Origin: Methylovulum sp.
Lineage (GTDB): Bacteria; Pseudomonadota; Gammaproteobacteria; Methylococcales; Methylomonadaceae
Assembly (NCBI GenBank): GCA_028712695.1
Contig: JAQTQZ010000013.1
Location: 34,525 to 98,524, forward strand
Direction of reading: 5' to 3'
DNA length: 64,000 nt
Numbering within the stretch: position 1 is the first letter of the stretch; each line of letters starts with the position of its first letter. Both the position numbers and the translations under genes were made by a program. Under the pieces are notes generated by a model. It worked only from the letters and a program-made list of their open reading frames with translations, ran no database searches and was not told the DNA's origin. Shown in pieces: positions 41,701 through 50,963 of the stretch.

Positions 41701-42162
41701 ATGAACAAAAAAATATTGTCTTCTGCTCTGTTCTTATCAGCATTTTTAGGGTTAGGCAGTCAAGCTTGGGCTGTCGGCGAAGTACTTAAATTGGACACCT
41801 ATGGAAAAAAATATTGCGCAAACCAAGCGCCTGTAGACTTGGATCCCTCTAACACCCCGTCTTATTGGGCTCAAGTGGACAGTGATTCACAAATTTCACT
41901 CTACCTTGATTCTGCATTAACCAAAAAAGTGATTGCATTACCTGTCGCATTGACTCCGCTACCCGACGAAGCAGGGCGGGCGCAATATGCAGTGGATTCA
42001 ATCCTTGGCCCAACAGCAACCGGTTATATGGTATTGAATGGTGTAGTTAAGACTAATCGTAAACAAACTTTATTTATGTTGCTCAAGGCCAATTTTATCC
42101 GCCGTGGCCTTCTCGACACTTGTTCGTCATCAGGTTTTATGGTTGGCAAACTAGTCCGCTAA
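41701..42162 (+). CDS. Secreted hypothetical protein
   Basis: 153 residues from ATG 41701, which has AAGGAG nine bases upstream; a longer frame from 41581 is rejected. A standard signal peptide (NKKILSSALFLSAFLGLGSQAWA) is cut before VGEVLKLD. The mature part has two cysteines (KYCANQ and DTCSSS), likely one disulphide, and looks beta-rich. I do not recognise the family. It has its own leader hairpin and terminator, so it is a single-gene unit. Confidence 0.75.
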   Translation: MNKKILSSALFLSAFLGLGSQAWAVGEVLKLDTYGKKYCANQAPVDLDPSNTPSYWAQVDSDSQISLYLDSALTKKVIALPVALTPLPDEAGRAQYAVDSILGPTATGYMVLNGVVKTNRKQTLFMLLKANFIRRGLLDTCSSSGFMVGKLVR

Positions 42163-42175
42163 CATTAAAAATGAC

Positions 42176-42221
42176 AAAACGCATTATCTGTATGGTTCAT
42201 CGGCGATGCGTTTTGTTTTTT
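42176..42221 (+). terminator. Terminator of the secreted hypothetical gene
   Basis: Arms AAAACGCAT (42176-42184) and ATGCGTTTT (42206-42214) are perfect inverses, followed by a T-rich tail. Confidence 0.75.
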
Positions 42222-42317
42222 GTCATGAAAATCCAGTCCTTAGAAGATCAAATTAGCCACCTAAGGCAAATTCCATTCCTTTAAAACTTCGCTGCAAGCC
42301 CTAAGCCTAATGGGTTT

Positions 42318-43277
42318 TTAATGCGCAGTAAAACCGTATTTTTGCATCCGATAAAGTAGGGTGTCTCTGGATAAGCCCAATAACCTTGCTGATTTGCTGC
42401 GGTTGCCTTTGGTGCGCTCCAGTGCCTGATTAATCAAATCCGCTTCTAACGTATCGAGTTTCAATCCGGCTTCTGGCAGCATAAATCCTGATATTTTGGC
42501 TGGAGTTTCAATAATAGCCATAAACTCACTCGGCAGGTTTTCTGGTTCTATGGTCCGACCTGCCAACAATATGCTTAAGCGTTCACACAAGTTGCGTAAT
42601 TCACGGATATTGCCTGGCCATTGGTAGGCTTTTAACACTCTTAAAGACGATTTGCTGAACTGTGCTGAAGGAATGGCGTATGTTTTGGCGAACTGATTAA
42701 GGAAATGTTTAATTAAATGGTCAATGTCTTCGGTACGCTTTGCTAATGATGGCAGGTCTAGTGGCACGACATTTAACCGAAAATATAAATCTTGCCGGAA
42801 TTCACCGGCGGCTATCTGGGTGTTCAGGTCACTATTGGTCGCGGCAATAATCCGGACATCAACTTTATAAGGGGTGGTGTCACCAACCGAAAGGCATTCG
42901 CCGGAGTCAAGAAAGCGCAATAGTTTGCCTTGGATTGATACGGGTAGGGAATTGATTTCATCAAGAAACAGTGTGCCACCATCCGCCGCTTGAAGAAGCC
43001 CTACGGTGTTGGTGTTCGCACCGGTAAAAGCCCCTTTTTTGTGACCAAATAACTCCGATTCAATTAATCCTTCGGGTAGAGCCGCACAGTTGAGGGTAAT
43101 GAATTTTTTATTCGCACGACGGCTTGATTGTTGGATGGCATTAGCTAAAACTTCCTTGCCGGTGCCGGTTTCGCCTTTAATGAGGATAGTGACATCAGTG
43201 GACGCCGCTATTTTTGCACTGCGAATTAAGGAATCCAAGGCGGGGGATTGCCCAATAATCGCACTAAAATAATCCAT
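42318..43277 (-). CDS. Sigma-54-dependent transcription activator without a receiver domain
   Basis: 319 residues: an AAA+ sigma-54 interaction domain (GETGTGKEV Walker A near residue 35, GAFTGA loop near 82, LFLDEINSLP Walker B near 102, FRQDLYFRLNVVPL) followed by a Fis-type helix-turn-helix (RSKSARLLGLSRDTLLYRMQKYG). The sensory N-terminal domain usual in NtrC-type proteins is missing, as in PspF-like activators, so control must come from a partner. It starts ten bases downstream of a TauE/SafE-like membrane protein and is likely co-transcribed with it. Confidence 0.9.
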   Translation of the reverse strand: MDYFSAIIGQSPALDSLIRSAKIAASTDVTILIKGETGTGKEVLANAIQQSSRRANKKFITLNCAALPEGLIESELFGHKKGAFTGANTNTVGLLQAADGGTLFLDEINSLPVSIQGKLLRFLDSGECLSVGDTTPYKVDVRIIAATNSDLNTQIAAGEFRQDLYFRLNVVPLDLPSLAKRTEDIDHLIKHFLNQFAKTYAIPSAQFSKSSLRVLKAYQWPGNIRELRNLCERLSILLAGRTIEPENLPSEFMAIIETPAKISGFMLPEAGLKLDTLEADLINQALERTKGNRSKSARLLGLSRDTLLYRMQKYGFTAH

Positions 43278-43287
43278 AATTGCCTCG

Positions 43288-44016
43288 TTAATGGTTTGCT
43301 GAGTGAGTGATAAAAGCCATGGGGTTAAGCCATGGCAGGGCGGCCAGCAGTGCCAACAGGATCATAAACAAGCCAATCGCTTGTTTGAAGCGTTGCATTC
43401 TGGATAACCGCGTCAATATTCCGGTCATTATACCTACACCCATAACCGCGGGTAAAGTTCCCAAACCAAAAGCCAACATCGTGAGTGCGCTGTGAGCGAT
43501 GTCATCAGCGGTTGCCGCCAGCGCTAATGCGGCATACACCAGCCCGCACGGCAGCCAACCCCAGACCATACCAAATAAATAAGCATGGGTGCGGTTTTTT
43601 ACTGGTATCAGCCGACGCCCAAACGGCTCAATTTTTTTCCAAAAGTGGGTGCCTATTTTTTCGATATAGGCAAACCGGGGGAACCAGCCTGCGATATAAA
43701 GTCCGGCGCAGGACATGATGACTGCAGACAGTATTTGCAGCATCCGGTGCCCGTGGATTTCGCTTAAGTGCATCAATGCAAGGGACTGGACGATGCCCGC
43801 CAACGCGCCAGCAATGGTGTAACTGGTGATGCGCCCTAGGTTGTAATTGAAGACAAACGGCAGCAACAGCGATTTTTTGTTGCGTATTTCCGGGCTGAGG
43901 CTGAGGGTCAGCGTACCGATAATGGAGCCGCACATACCGATGCAATGCAAGCTGCTCACCAATCCCATTAGAAAGGCGACAAAATAGGACGTGGTGAATG
44001 CGGGATCAAATGGCAT
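43288..44016 (-). CDS. TauE/SafE-like (UreH/DsbD-like) membrane protein
   Basis: 242 residues with six membrane helices. The N-terminal FLMGLVSSLHCIGMCGSIIG with paired Cys and the later VWGWLPCGLVYAALALA are typical of the sulphite-exporter/HupE-UreJ-like family often found beside copper and cytochrome-oxidase assembly genes (CcoS, CcoI); metal or thiol transport is therefore a possibility. None of those neighbours is here; instead a sigma-54 activator follows in the same unit. Confidence 0.85.
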   Translation of the reverse strand: MPFDPAFTTSYFVAFLMGLVSSLHCIGMCGSIIGTLTLSLSPEIRNKKSLLLPFVFNYNLGRITSYTIAGALAGIVQSLALMHLSEIHGHRMLQILSAVIMSCAGLYIAGWFPRFAYIEKIGTHFWKKIEPFGRRLIPVKNRTHAYLFGMVWGWLPCGLVYAALALAATADDIAHSALTMLAFGLGTLPAVMGVGIMTGILTRLSRMQRFKQAIGLFMILLALLAALPWLNPMAFITHSANH

Positions 44017-44063
44017 AAGCCGTCGCCCGCAGTGTAATAGATTGAATGTTCAACATGAGTGTA

Positions 44064-44801
44064 TTATTTTAGCGCGTCAGCAAAAACACTGAGTATTTGC
44101 GCCTGGATCTTTTCAGCCATGTCCTTGGGGCGTTCGGCATCACGAATTGGCCGCCCGACGACAATATAGTCAGCCCCGTTCTGAAAGGCCATTTCAACAC
44201 TGACAACGCGCTTCTGGTCATCTTCTTCGCGGTTGTCAACGGGTCTGATGCCAGGCGTGATGACTAATAAGCGATGGTCCAGATGCTCCCTTAGCATGGC
44301 AACTTCAAGGCCTGATGAGACGATGCCGTCGCAGCCGATTTGCAAGGCACGTTTAGCCCGCGATAAAACCAGTTCACGCACATTGCATTGGAAACCCAAG
44401 TCATCCAGATCGCCGCGGTCCAGGCTAGTCAGGGCGGTGACTGCCAAAACCTTAAGGTCGCCTTTGTCTTTAGCGGCAGCTTCCATAATGGCATCGTTAC
44501 CGTGAATGGTGGCAAGATCGACGCCCTTGCTGCTCAGTGCCTTGATAGCGCGGCCTACTGTTGCCGGCACATCAAAAAACTTCAGGTCGACAAAAACCTT
44601 TTTGCCGCGTTGCTTTAACCATTCGATAAAACCAAAATAATCGCCGGACATGAACAATTCCATACCGACTTTATAAAAGATCACTGAATCGCCGAGCTCT
44701 TCCACTAAAGCCTGCGCTTCAGGGATGCTGGGCACGTCCAGCGCCATAATCAGGCGTTCACGGACAGGAATGGGTTTGGTTGAGATGAATGATTGGGACA
44801 T
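44064..44801 (-). CDS. pyrF: Orotidine 5'-phosphate decarboxylase
   Basis: Final step of UMP synthesis. 245 residues. IMALDVPSIPEAQALV, FYKVGMELF, VFVDLKFFDVPATVGRA (catalytic Lys and Asp), LDHRLLVITPGIRP and GADYIVVGRPI are family motifs. Single gene; other pyrimidine genes are not nearby. Confidence 0.97.
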   Translation of the reverse strand: MSQSFISTKPIPVRERLIMALDVPSIPEAQALVEELGDSVIFYKVGMELFMSGDYFGFIEWLKQRGKKVFVDLKFFDVPATVGRAIKALSSKGVDLATIHGNDAIMEAAAKDKGDLKVLAVTALTSLDRGDLDDLGFQCNVRELVLSRAKRALQIGCDGIVSSGLEVAMLREHLDHRLLVITPGIRPVDNREEDDQKRVVSVEMAFQNGADYIVVGRPIRDAERPKDMAEKIQAQILSVFADALK

Positions 44802-44848
44802 AGTAAGACGTGATAAGAATTAAAGGTTTTGGACAAGCGATAAAAGGG

Positions 44849-45253
44849 TTATTGGACAGGCAAGCCTGTTTTTTGCCAGGCCACCAAACCGCCTTCCATA
44901 CTATAAACTTGGGTAAAGCCTGCCGATTTTAATAGTTTTAAGGCTTGTAAAGAGCGTTTGCCGGTATTGCATTGGGTGACAATTGCGCTATTTTTGTATG
45001 GCTCAAGTTCCGGCAGCCGTTTAGTCAGTTGTCCTAAAGGGATGTGAATGGCATTCGGGATGTGTTGGTTATTCCATTCGTCGTTTTCACGGACATCGAT
45101 TATCAGCACTTTACTGTTAGTGTAAAGACTGTCTGCCTGTGCTGGCGACAGCGATTCTGCGTTGACAGCAGGCTCGGCGACGGCAAACGCACTTGGCACT
45201 GACAACGCTATAGCCAAGATAAAACCTGAATAACGCAATGTAATGACGCTCAT
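44849..45253 (-). CDS. Periplasmic rhodanese-domain protein
   Basis: 134 residues. A signal peptide (FILAIALSVPSAFAVA) precedes one rhodanese domain: VLIIDVRENDEWNNQHIPNAIHIP and the active-site loop QCNTGKRS with the catalytic Cys. Likely persulphide or thiosulphate sulphur transfer in the periplasm. GGAGA precedes the ATG. Divergent from the AEC transporter gene. Confidence 0.9.
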   Translation of the reverse strand: MSVITLRYSGFILAIALSVPSAFAVAEPAVNAESLSPAQADSLYTNSKVLIIDVRENDEWNNQHIPNAIHIPLGQLTKRLPELEPYKNSAIVTQCNTGKRSLQALKLLKSAGFTQVYSMEGGLVAWQKTGLPVQ

Positions 45254-45351
45254 GTGACAGTCTCCGGTTAATGGTTAAACAGACATATATTACCGGAACT
45301 TGTTATAACGGTGAATGATAAAATGCCCTGCCTTTATAAACCCTGTAAATT

Positions 45352-46284
45352 ATGAACTCGACACTGATTCAAATGACCTTGCTGATGGCCTGTGGAGCGG
45401 GTTGGCGGCTACTGATGCCGGGGGGCTTGTCGGCGGAGCAAACACGCTTGGTATTGACCACCGTGGTTTACTACTTACTGCTACCAGCACTGGTTCTGGA
45501 GGTGTTATGGACGGCGGATATAGGCCTGCAATCGGTGCAATACACCGTGCTTGGCATGGGCAGTATCGCTTTTGCCATGCTGTGCATCTGGGTCGTAGGG
45601 GTCTTGTTTAAAATTGATAACCGACGCTTAGGCGCGTTGTTATTGGCTGTGTTCCCAAACGTGACCTATCTGGGGTTACCGGTGCTGGAGCAAGTTTTTG
45701 GCAGTTGGGCGCGTTCGGTCGTCATCCAGATGGATCTGTTTGCCGCCGCACCTTTTTTGTTCACGTTTGGCATTATGGTCGTGCAACGTTACGGTGAAAA
45801 TGCGGTAAACCACCGCAAACCCGTTTGGCATTATCTTAATGCACCCCCTTTTTGGGCGGCGGCTGTTGCGGTGCTTTTTAATTTAAACGGGCTTGTTGCC
45901 CCAGACTGGTTGTCGGGTGTGTTGCACAAACTGTCAGCCGCTGTCGTGCCGCTGATGTTGTTTTCTTTGGGGTTAGCGTTGAATTGGCGGGCGGTGACGA
46001 TGCGTAACATCCCGTATGTGTTGCCTGTTATTTTGGTAAAAATGGCCTTGATGCCGTTATTTGCGCTGTTTCTGGCGAGCCACCTAACCATTGAAGACAA
46101 TCACAAAGCCGCCGCTGTGCTTGATCTGGCGATGCCCAGTATGGTTTTGGGCATCGTTTTTTGTGACCGTTACCGGTTGGACAGCGGCTTGTATGCCATG
46201 ACGGTCACGGTAACAACGGCGTTAAGCTTGGTTAGTTTGCCGTTTTGGTACGAGGTGTTGATCTTGCACTTCCACCTGCCGTAA
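45352..46284 (+). CDS. AEC-family transporter
   Basis: 310 residues with about ten membrane helices. LIQMTLLMACGAGWRLLMPGG at the N-terminus and NVTYLGLPVLEQVFG and PSMVLGIVFCDRY later on match the auxin efflux carrier family, which in bacteria exports organic acids or amino-acid-like compounds. The substrate is unknown. Single gene. Confidence 0.88.
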   Translation: MNSTLIQMTLLMACGAGWRLLMPGGLSAEQTRLVLTTVVYYLLLPALVLEVLWTADIGLQSVQYTVLGMGSIAFAMLCIWVVGVLFKIDNRRLGALLLAVFPNVTYLGLPVLEQVFGSWARSVVIQMDLFAAAPFLFTFGIMVVQRYGENAVNHRKPVWHYLNAPPFWAAAVAVLFNLNGLVAPDWLSGVLHKLSAAVVPLMLFSLGLALNWRAVTMRNIPYVLPVILVKMALMPLFALFLASHLTIEDNHKAAAVLDLAMPSMVLGIVFCDRYRLDSGLYAMTVTVTTALSLVSLPFWYEVLILHFHLP

Positions 46285-46309
46285 CTGCAGTGGTTTTTAA
46301 AACACGCTC

Positions 46310-47347
46310 TTAATTTACAGCCAGTTGCAGCATTTCTTGCAAAATTACCGGTGTATTGACCTCTGCCACCTTGAGCCCATATTGGATGATAGGCGGATCA
46401 ACCGCTTCGCCCTTAATGGCTTGTAAGGCAATTTGCGCCAAGTTTGCACCTGACAAGCACGCCATGCCGAAACCGCCGGATGGGCGTGGGTTGATTTCCA
46501 GCAGGCGGACGCCCTGTTTGCCTTCCTTGAATTGGATGTTAAACAGGCCATTTAAGCGGTAATGGGCCGTTAACCGTTCAACCATCCCCTGAATATCAGG
46601 ATTGTTGTCGATGCTTTGCCCATGCCCTGCCAGTTGCGATTTTTTGCGTTGCACGGCGCACAGTAATTGCCCCTGTTGTCCGGCGCAATCAACGCTCCAT
46701 TCCGGGCCGCCAAGATGTTCCATAACCAGCAAGCTGTCGAATTGGGGGAGGTTGGCCATGCCCTGCCGTAATTCGGCCAAGGGGATCTGGTATTCCACGC
46801 CTTTGAGCAATTGGGAGATGCTGTCACGTTGCGTGTCTAAAACCCGAAAACCTAGTCCATAGACTGACACGGCGGGTTTGACGCAGAGCGTGTCATGTTT
46901 TTCTGATAGCACTGTAACGGCATTATCAAAGCCTTGGCAGTCATTAACGGCAATAAAGTCCATTACTGTGGCGACATTAGTGGGCAACGCGCTGTAAAAA
47001 TCAGCTTTGTTATGCAGCAACGCGAGCGTGGCAAAATCGGCAACGGACAGGACTTGTGTGCCAATCGTCTGAAACAGGGCGTGGTGGCTACTGATCAGGG
47101 CCGCTTCCTTGCCCGGCCAAAATAACTCGATTTGATGCAAGCAGCAAAAATCGATACACCATGTCAAATAATCTGATCCAGTGAGTTCGGCGGGTTCAAG
47201 ATAGCATTCGTCAGCGGCTAAAAAGGCAGTTGCCGTGGCGTGGGTGTGGGTACAGATCAACGTGACTTCACCAGCCGTTGTAGACTGATGAAGGTTATTA
47301 AAGACAGCGCTGATGGTTGAAAAAGTTTTGTTAAACCAGATGCGCAT
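46310..47347 (-). CDS. ATP-grasp protein linked to TerD proteins
   Basis: 345 residues. The C-terminal part shows the ATP-grasp core: CVKPAVSVYGLGFRV, VMEHLGGPEWSVDC, and LFNIQFKEG followed by LLEINPRPSGGFGM (Mg-binding Glu/Asn). ATP-grasp enzymes with this architecture occur in ter stress-response clusters and probably ligate a small acid to an amine in making an unknown metabolite. It begins seven bases after the second terD-like gene. The product is unknown. Confidence 0.8.
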   Translation of the reverse strand: MRIWFNKTFSTISAVFNNLHQSTTAGEVTLICTHTHATATAFLAADECYLEPAELTGSDYLTWCIDFCCLHQIELFWPGKEAALISSHHALFQTIGTQVLSVADFATLALLHNKADFYSALPTNVATVMDFIAVNDCQGFDNAVTVLSEKHDTLCVKPAVSVYGLGFRVLDTQRDSISQLLKGVEYQIPLAELRQGMANLPQFDSLLVMEHLGGPEWSVDCAGQQGQLLCAVQRKKSQLAGHGQSIDNNPDIQGMVERLTAHYRLNGLFNIQFKEGKQGVRLLEINPRPSGGFGMACLSGANLAQIALQAIKGEAVDPPIIQYGLKVAEVNTPVILQEMLQLAVN

Positions 47348-47353
47348 CGGTGA

Positions 47354-47950
47354 TTACAAGTGAATGATTATTTGTGGTAACAGGTTTTCAATCGTGCGGC
47401 CTGTGCCGTTTTCGCCTATCGCGTGCATTTTCCATTCGCCGTTATGACGGTACAGTTTCGCCATGATTTGCGCGGTGTGTGAGCCTTGTGCGCTTAGCGT
47501 GTAACGGGCGACTTCTGTTTTACTGCCGCTGTCAACAAGGCGGCAATAGGCGTTTTCAACCGAATCAAAGGTTTGGCCGGTGAACGAGTTGACGGTAAAA
47601 ACCAGTGATTTGACATTGGCAGGCACTTTGTCCAAATCGACTATGATTTGCTCATCGTCGCCATCGCCATCGCCGGTACGGTTGTCGCCGGTATGGACAA
47701 TGCTGCCGTCTTTGCTTTTTAGATGGCCGAAATAAACGGTATCAACGGCTTTGTTAGTGTCATCGAATAACACGCAAGATGCATCCAGGTCAATCGAATC
47801 ACCGCCGCCCCCCCCGAACATACCGCCCAGCAAACTTTTGCCGCCGGATTTTTTAGCATCCCAGCCCAAGCCCATAACAACCTTGCTCAAACTGCCGCCG
47901 GATTCTTTGGACAAGGATATTTTTTGCCCTTTTTGTAAATTAATTGCCAT
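47354..47950 (-). CDS. TerD-family calcium-binding stress protein (copy 2)
   Basis: 198 residues. LQKGQKISLSKESGG at the N-terminus and SIDLDASCVLFDD, HTGDNRTGDGDGDDEQIIVDL, then ENAYCRLVD are typical of TerD/TerZ; the Asp-rich loop binds calcium. A Gly-rich insert (GGMFGGGGGDS, residues ~41-51) sets it apart from the neighbour. It sits directly before the ATP-grasp gene and is probably co-transcribed with it. Confidence 0.93.
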   Translation of the reverse strand: MAINLQKGQKISLSKESGGSLSKVVMGLGWDAKKSGGKSLLGGMFGGGGGDSIDLDASCVLFDDTNKAVDTVYFGHLKSKDGSIVHTGDNRTGDGDGDDEQIIVDLDKVPANVKSLVFTVNSFTGQTFDSVENAYCRLVDSGSKTEVARYTLSAQGSHTAQIMAKLYRHNGEWKMHAIGENGTGRTIENLLPQIIIHL

Positions 47951-48068
47951 GCCTAGTTCCTGTCTTGGATAGAGGGTAGGCTCAAGGTTGTCTTGAACCT
48001 TGCGCCGGTGTTAAGTAAGTGATCAAAAGTTTTTTAACAACATGAAAAACATTTACCACTTCTATTAT

Positions 48069-48139
48069 TCACCACGAAGAGCACGAAGGACACGAAGTTA
48101 TTTATTTTTCTTCGTGATCTTCGTGTCCTTCGTGGTGAG
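48069..48139. repeat. Dispersed CACGAAG-type inverted repeat between the two terD-like genes
   Basis: Arms of ~30 bases (TTCACCACGAAGAGCACGAAG ... CTTCGTGTCCTTCGTGGTGA, in part) form a long hairpin around an AT-rich loop of about 11 bases. Repeats of this CACGAAGGACACGAAG type are dispersed in many bacterial genomes. Confidence 0.8.
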
Positions 48140-48171
48140 TAAAATATGTTAAATGACTTTTGAACGACTAC

Positions 48172-48747
48172 TTAAACATTAACGCCAAAAGAGGTAGCCA
48201 AAGGCCCCAAGCCGCCTGCAAAACCTTGGCCGACGGCTTTAAATTTCCATTCAGTGCCGATGCGGTAAATTTCGCCGAAGATCATGGCGGTTTCGATAGA
48301 CGCATCTTCGCTTAAGTCATAACGGGCGATTTCCTGGCCGCCGTCTTCATTGACTATGCGGATATAGGCATGGTTGACTTGACCGAAATTTTGTTTACGC
48401 GTTTCGGCGTCGTAAATGGTCACGGTAAATACGACTTTATCTAAATCGGCAGGTATTTTAGCCAGTTCGACGCGGATGACTTCATCATCGCCATCACCGG
48501 CGCCGGTGGTATTGTCGCCTGCGTGTTGTACGGCGCCATCGGCGACCACTTTGTTGTTGAAAAAACAAAAATCGTTATCGGAGCGGACTTTGCCGTCCAG
48601 TTTTACCAAAAAGGCACTGGCATCCAAGTCAAATGCCGCGCCGTCAGTTGCACGGGCATCCCAACCTAAGCCGACCGCGATTTTATTCAAGCCTGGCGCT
48701 TCTTTGCTAAGATTAACGTTAGCGCCTTTTGTTAGTGATATTGCCAT
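48172..48747 (-). CDS. TerD-family calcium-binding stress protein (copy 1)
   Basis: 191 residues, the canonical TerD length. [59 protein letters not shown] and [25 protein letters not shown] are all TerD motifs with calcium-binding aspartates. GAGGAGA precedes ATG. It is the first gene of the three-gene ter-like set, but 222 bases and a hairpin repeat separate it from the second. Confidence 0.95.
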   Translation of the reverse strand: MAISLTKGANVNLSKEAPGLNKIAVGLGWDARATDGAAFDLDASAFLVKLDGKVRSDNDFCFFNNKVVADGAVQHAGDNTTGAGDGDDEVIRVELAKIPADLDKVVFTVTIYDAETRKQNFGQVNHAYIRIVNEDGGQEIARYDLSEDASIETAMIFGEIYRIGTEWKFKAVGQGFAGGLGPLATSFGVNV

Positions 48748-48820
48748 AGTAGTCTCCTCGTTTTTAGGTTTAGATGGTGTGATTGTGTTGTATGCCGGTT
48801 GGTCAGTAATGCTTTTTAGT

Positions 48821-48970
48821 TATACTCTGAACGGTCATGTTTACGGCTTTTATTTCTTTCGTAGGGTACGCATCGCGTACCTTTTGCATTGATTTTTATA
48901 CTAATTTTATAAAAGGTACGCGATGCGTACCCTACATAAAATACCGAATTGTGACCGTTCGAAGTATATA
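48821..48970. repeat. Dispersed inverted-repeat element, copy B (complete)
   Basis: The ~55-base outer arms begin TATACTCTGAACGGTCA on the left and end TGACCGTTCGAAGTATA on the right. Inside these, GTAGGGTACGCATCGCGTACC and its exact inverse flank an AT-rich centre. No coding frame. It is related to the degraded copy at 35957-36070. Confidence 0.75.
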
Positions 48971-49210
48971 TCGGGCATAGAGCCGTCATTGATGCGCAGC
49001 AAATATAGTGACATAGGGCAGGCCATTTTAAATGGCGGAAGTCAGGTATTTATTGACGTTAGCGCCGCCTGCCGACCTGTCCCAATTATGATAACCGCTT
49101 AGCCGGGCATTGCCCATTAAAATTCAGCCGCCCTGAATTTAGCTCTGCGTAATAATCGCCATAGCGTATAATTTAAAGGTAACTGTAACTTTTTCCAGAA
49201 AGATTTGTGT

Positions 49211-50428
49211 ATGTCTATTAGCTTAAGAAAAATCACCCATCCTGTTTTAGTTGGTAATGTTAAAGTTGGTGGCGGCGCACCGATTGTTGTGCAATCTATG
49301 ACCAATACCGATACCGCCGATGTGACAGCAACCGTTAATCAGATTGTTGAATTGGCTACTGCGGGCTCTGAACTGGTGCGTATTACGGTCAATTCAGAAG
49401 AAGCCGCCAAGGCCGTTGCCGAGATCCGCAACCGGCTCGATAGCAAGGGTCTCACCGTACCCATCATCGGCGACTTTCATTTTAACGGACATAAGTTGCT
49501 GGAAAAATATCCCGATTGTGCGGCAGCATTAGATAAATACCGCATTAATCCGGGCAATGTTGGTCGGGGCAAAAGCCGTGATCCGCAGTTTCAGCAAATG
49601 ATTGAATTTGCTTGCCAATACGATAAACCCGTGCGCATTGGCGTTAATGGCGGTAGCCTAGATCAGGCTGTGCTCACCCGCTTGCTCGACGAAAACCGTG
49701 CACTGCCAACGCCTAAACCGCTATCGGCGATTACGCGTGAAGCGATTGTGCTATCGGCGTTGGAAAGCGCGGCTAAAGCCGAAGAGCTTGGCTTAAGCAG
49801 AAACAAAATCATCCTGTCTTGCAAAATTAGTAACGTGCAGGAGCTGATTTCAATTTATCAGGATTTAGCCAGCCGTTGCGAATATGCCCTGCATTTAGGC
49901 TTGACCGAGGCCGGCATGGGTTCCAAAGGCATTGTGTCTTCTGCGGCGGCTTTATCCGTGCTGATGCAACAAGGCATAGGCGACACCATCCGCATTTCCT
50001 TAACGCCAGAACCGGGCACATCCAGAACCCAAGAAGTTATTGTTGGACAAGAAATCCTGCAAACGATGGGGTTTCGCGCTTTTACGCCAATGGTTATTTC
50101 CTGCCCTGGTTGCGGCCGCACCACCAGCGATTATTTCCAAAAACTGGCGATGGATATTCAAGGCTATCTTCGCGATCAAATGCCGGTTTGGCGCACCCAG
50201 TACCCAGGTGTCGAGACAATGGAAGTCGCGGTGATGGGTTGCGTGGTGAACGGCCCCGGCGAAAGTAAAAATGCCAATATCGGCATCAGCTTGCCAGGCA
50301 CCGGCGAATCACCGGTTGCGCCGGTTTATGAAGACGGCGAAAAAACCGTGACCCTGAAAGGCGACCGGATTGCCGAAGAATTCCAGGAAGTCGTCCAGCG
50401 GTATATCGAATCACATTACGCACCGTAA
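49211..50428 (+). CDS. ispG: 4-hydroxy-3-methylbut-2-en-1-yl diphosphate synthase
   Basis: Iron-sulphur enzyme of the MEP isoprenoid pathway. ATG 49211 ([15 protein letters not shown]) is chosen over TTG 49205; 405 residues. [32 protein letters not shown], the cluster cysteines in CPGCGRT (near residue 299) and GCVVNGPGE (near 340) are conserved. Single gene; a hairpin follows. Confidence 0.98.
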   Translation: MSISLRKITHPVLVGNVKVGGGAPIVVQSMTNTDTADVTATVNQIVELATAGSELVRITVNSEEAAKAVAEIRNRLDSKGLTVPIIGDFHFNGHKLLEKYPDCAAALDKYRINPGNVGRGKSRDPQFQQMIEFACQYDKPVRIGVNGGSLDQAVLTRLLDENRALPTPKPLSAITREAIVLSALESAAKAEELGLSRNKIILSCKISNVQELISIYQDLASRCEYALHLGLTEAGMGSKGIVSSAAALSVLMQQGIGDTIRISLTPEPGTSRTQEVIVGQEILQTMGFRAFTPMVISCPGCGRTTSDYFQKLAMDIQGYLRDQMPVWRTQYPGVETMEVAVMGCVVNGPGESKNANIGISLPGTGESPVAPVYEDGEKTVTLKGDRIAEEFQEVVQRYIESHYAP

Positions 50429-50441
50429 GCCAGCCTGTTTC

Positions 50442-50474
50442 CCCCCATAACCATTGGGTAAATGATTATGGGGG
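50442..50474. repeat. Hairpin after ispG
   Basis: CCCCCATAA and TTATGGGGG are perfect inverses around a 15-base loop. There is no T run, so it may be a weak terminator or a repeat. Confidence 0.5.
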
Positions 50475-50573
50475 CATGGAAAATCCAATCCTATATTTAG
50501 CGCAAGCTATCAAACAAAGCCCTTTATTTTGGTATTTTGCCAATCCTCCTATTCCTACAATATTTTCTTCCGC

Positions 50574-50930
50574 ATGATGTTAACGCCTCTCACCCTATTC
50601 AAATGCCTTGCTGATGAAACCCGTCTGCGTTGTGTGGCATTGCTGCATAAGGAGGGGAGGCTCTGTGTCTGCGAGCTGACCCATGCGCTGAATTTATTAC
50701 AGCCAAAAATATCCAGGCATCTTGCTTTGATGCGGCAGGCCAATTTGTTACTGGATAGCAGGGAAGGGCAGTGGGTTTATTATCAGATCAATCCCGATTT
50801 GCCCGCGTGGGCAATGACGATTCTGGACGTGACGGTAGTGCAAGCTGACAACGAAGTTAAACAACAAAAAGATTTTGCCAGATTACAGGCTATGGAAAGT
50901 CGTCCGGGCTTAAGCAGGTGTTGTGGCTGA
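50574..50930 (+). CDS. arsR: ArsR-family metalloregulator
   Basis: 118 residues from ATG 50574 (a second ATG follows at once). A winged helix of the ArsR/SmtB family: LFKCLADETRLRCVALL, then the metalloid-binding CVCEL in the alpha-3 helix, then LLQPKISRHLALMRQANLL as recognition helix. The C-terminal CCG could also bind metalloid. As(III) or Sb(III) would release it from DNA. The arsC-acr3 pair it probably controls is 2.5 kb downstream. Confidence 0.93.
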   Translation: MMLTPLTLFKCLADETRLRCVALLHKEGRLCVCELTHALNLLQPKISRHLALMRQANLLLDSREGQWVYYQINPDLPAWAMTILDVTVVQADNEVKQQKDFARLQAMESRPGLSRCCG

Positions 50931-50963
50931 GTTTTGCTTGGGCGACAACATAACCAAACATTG

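Noticed and set aside
46310..48747. Tellurite resistance operon
   Set aside because: Only TerD-type and ATP-grasp proteins are present; terC, terB and others are absent, so resistance cannot be claimed.
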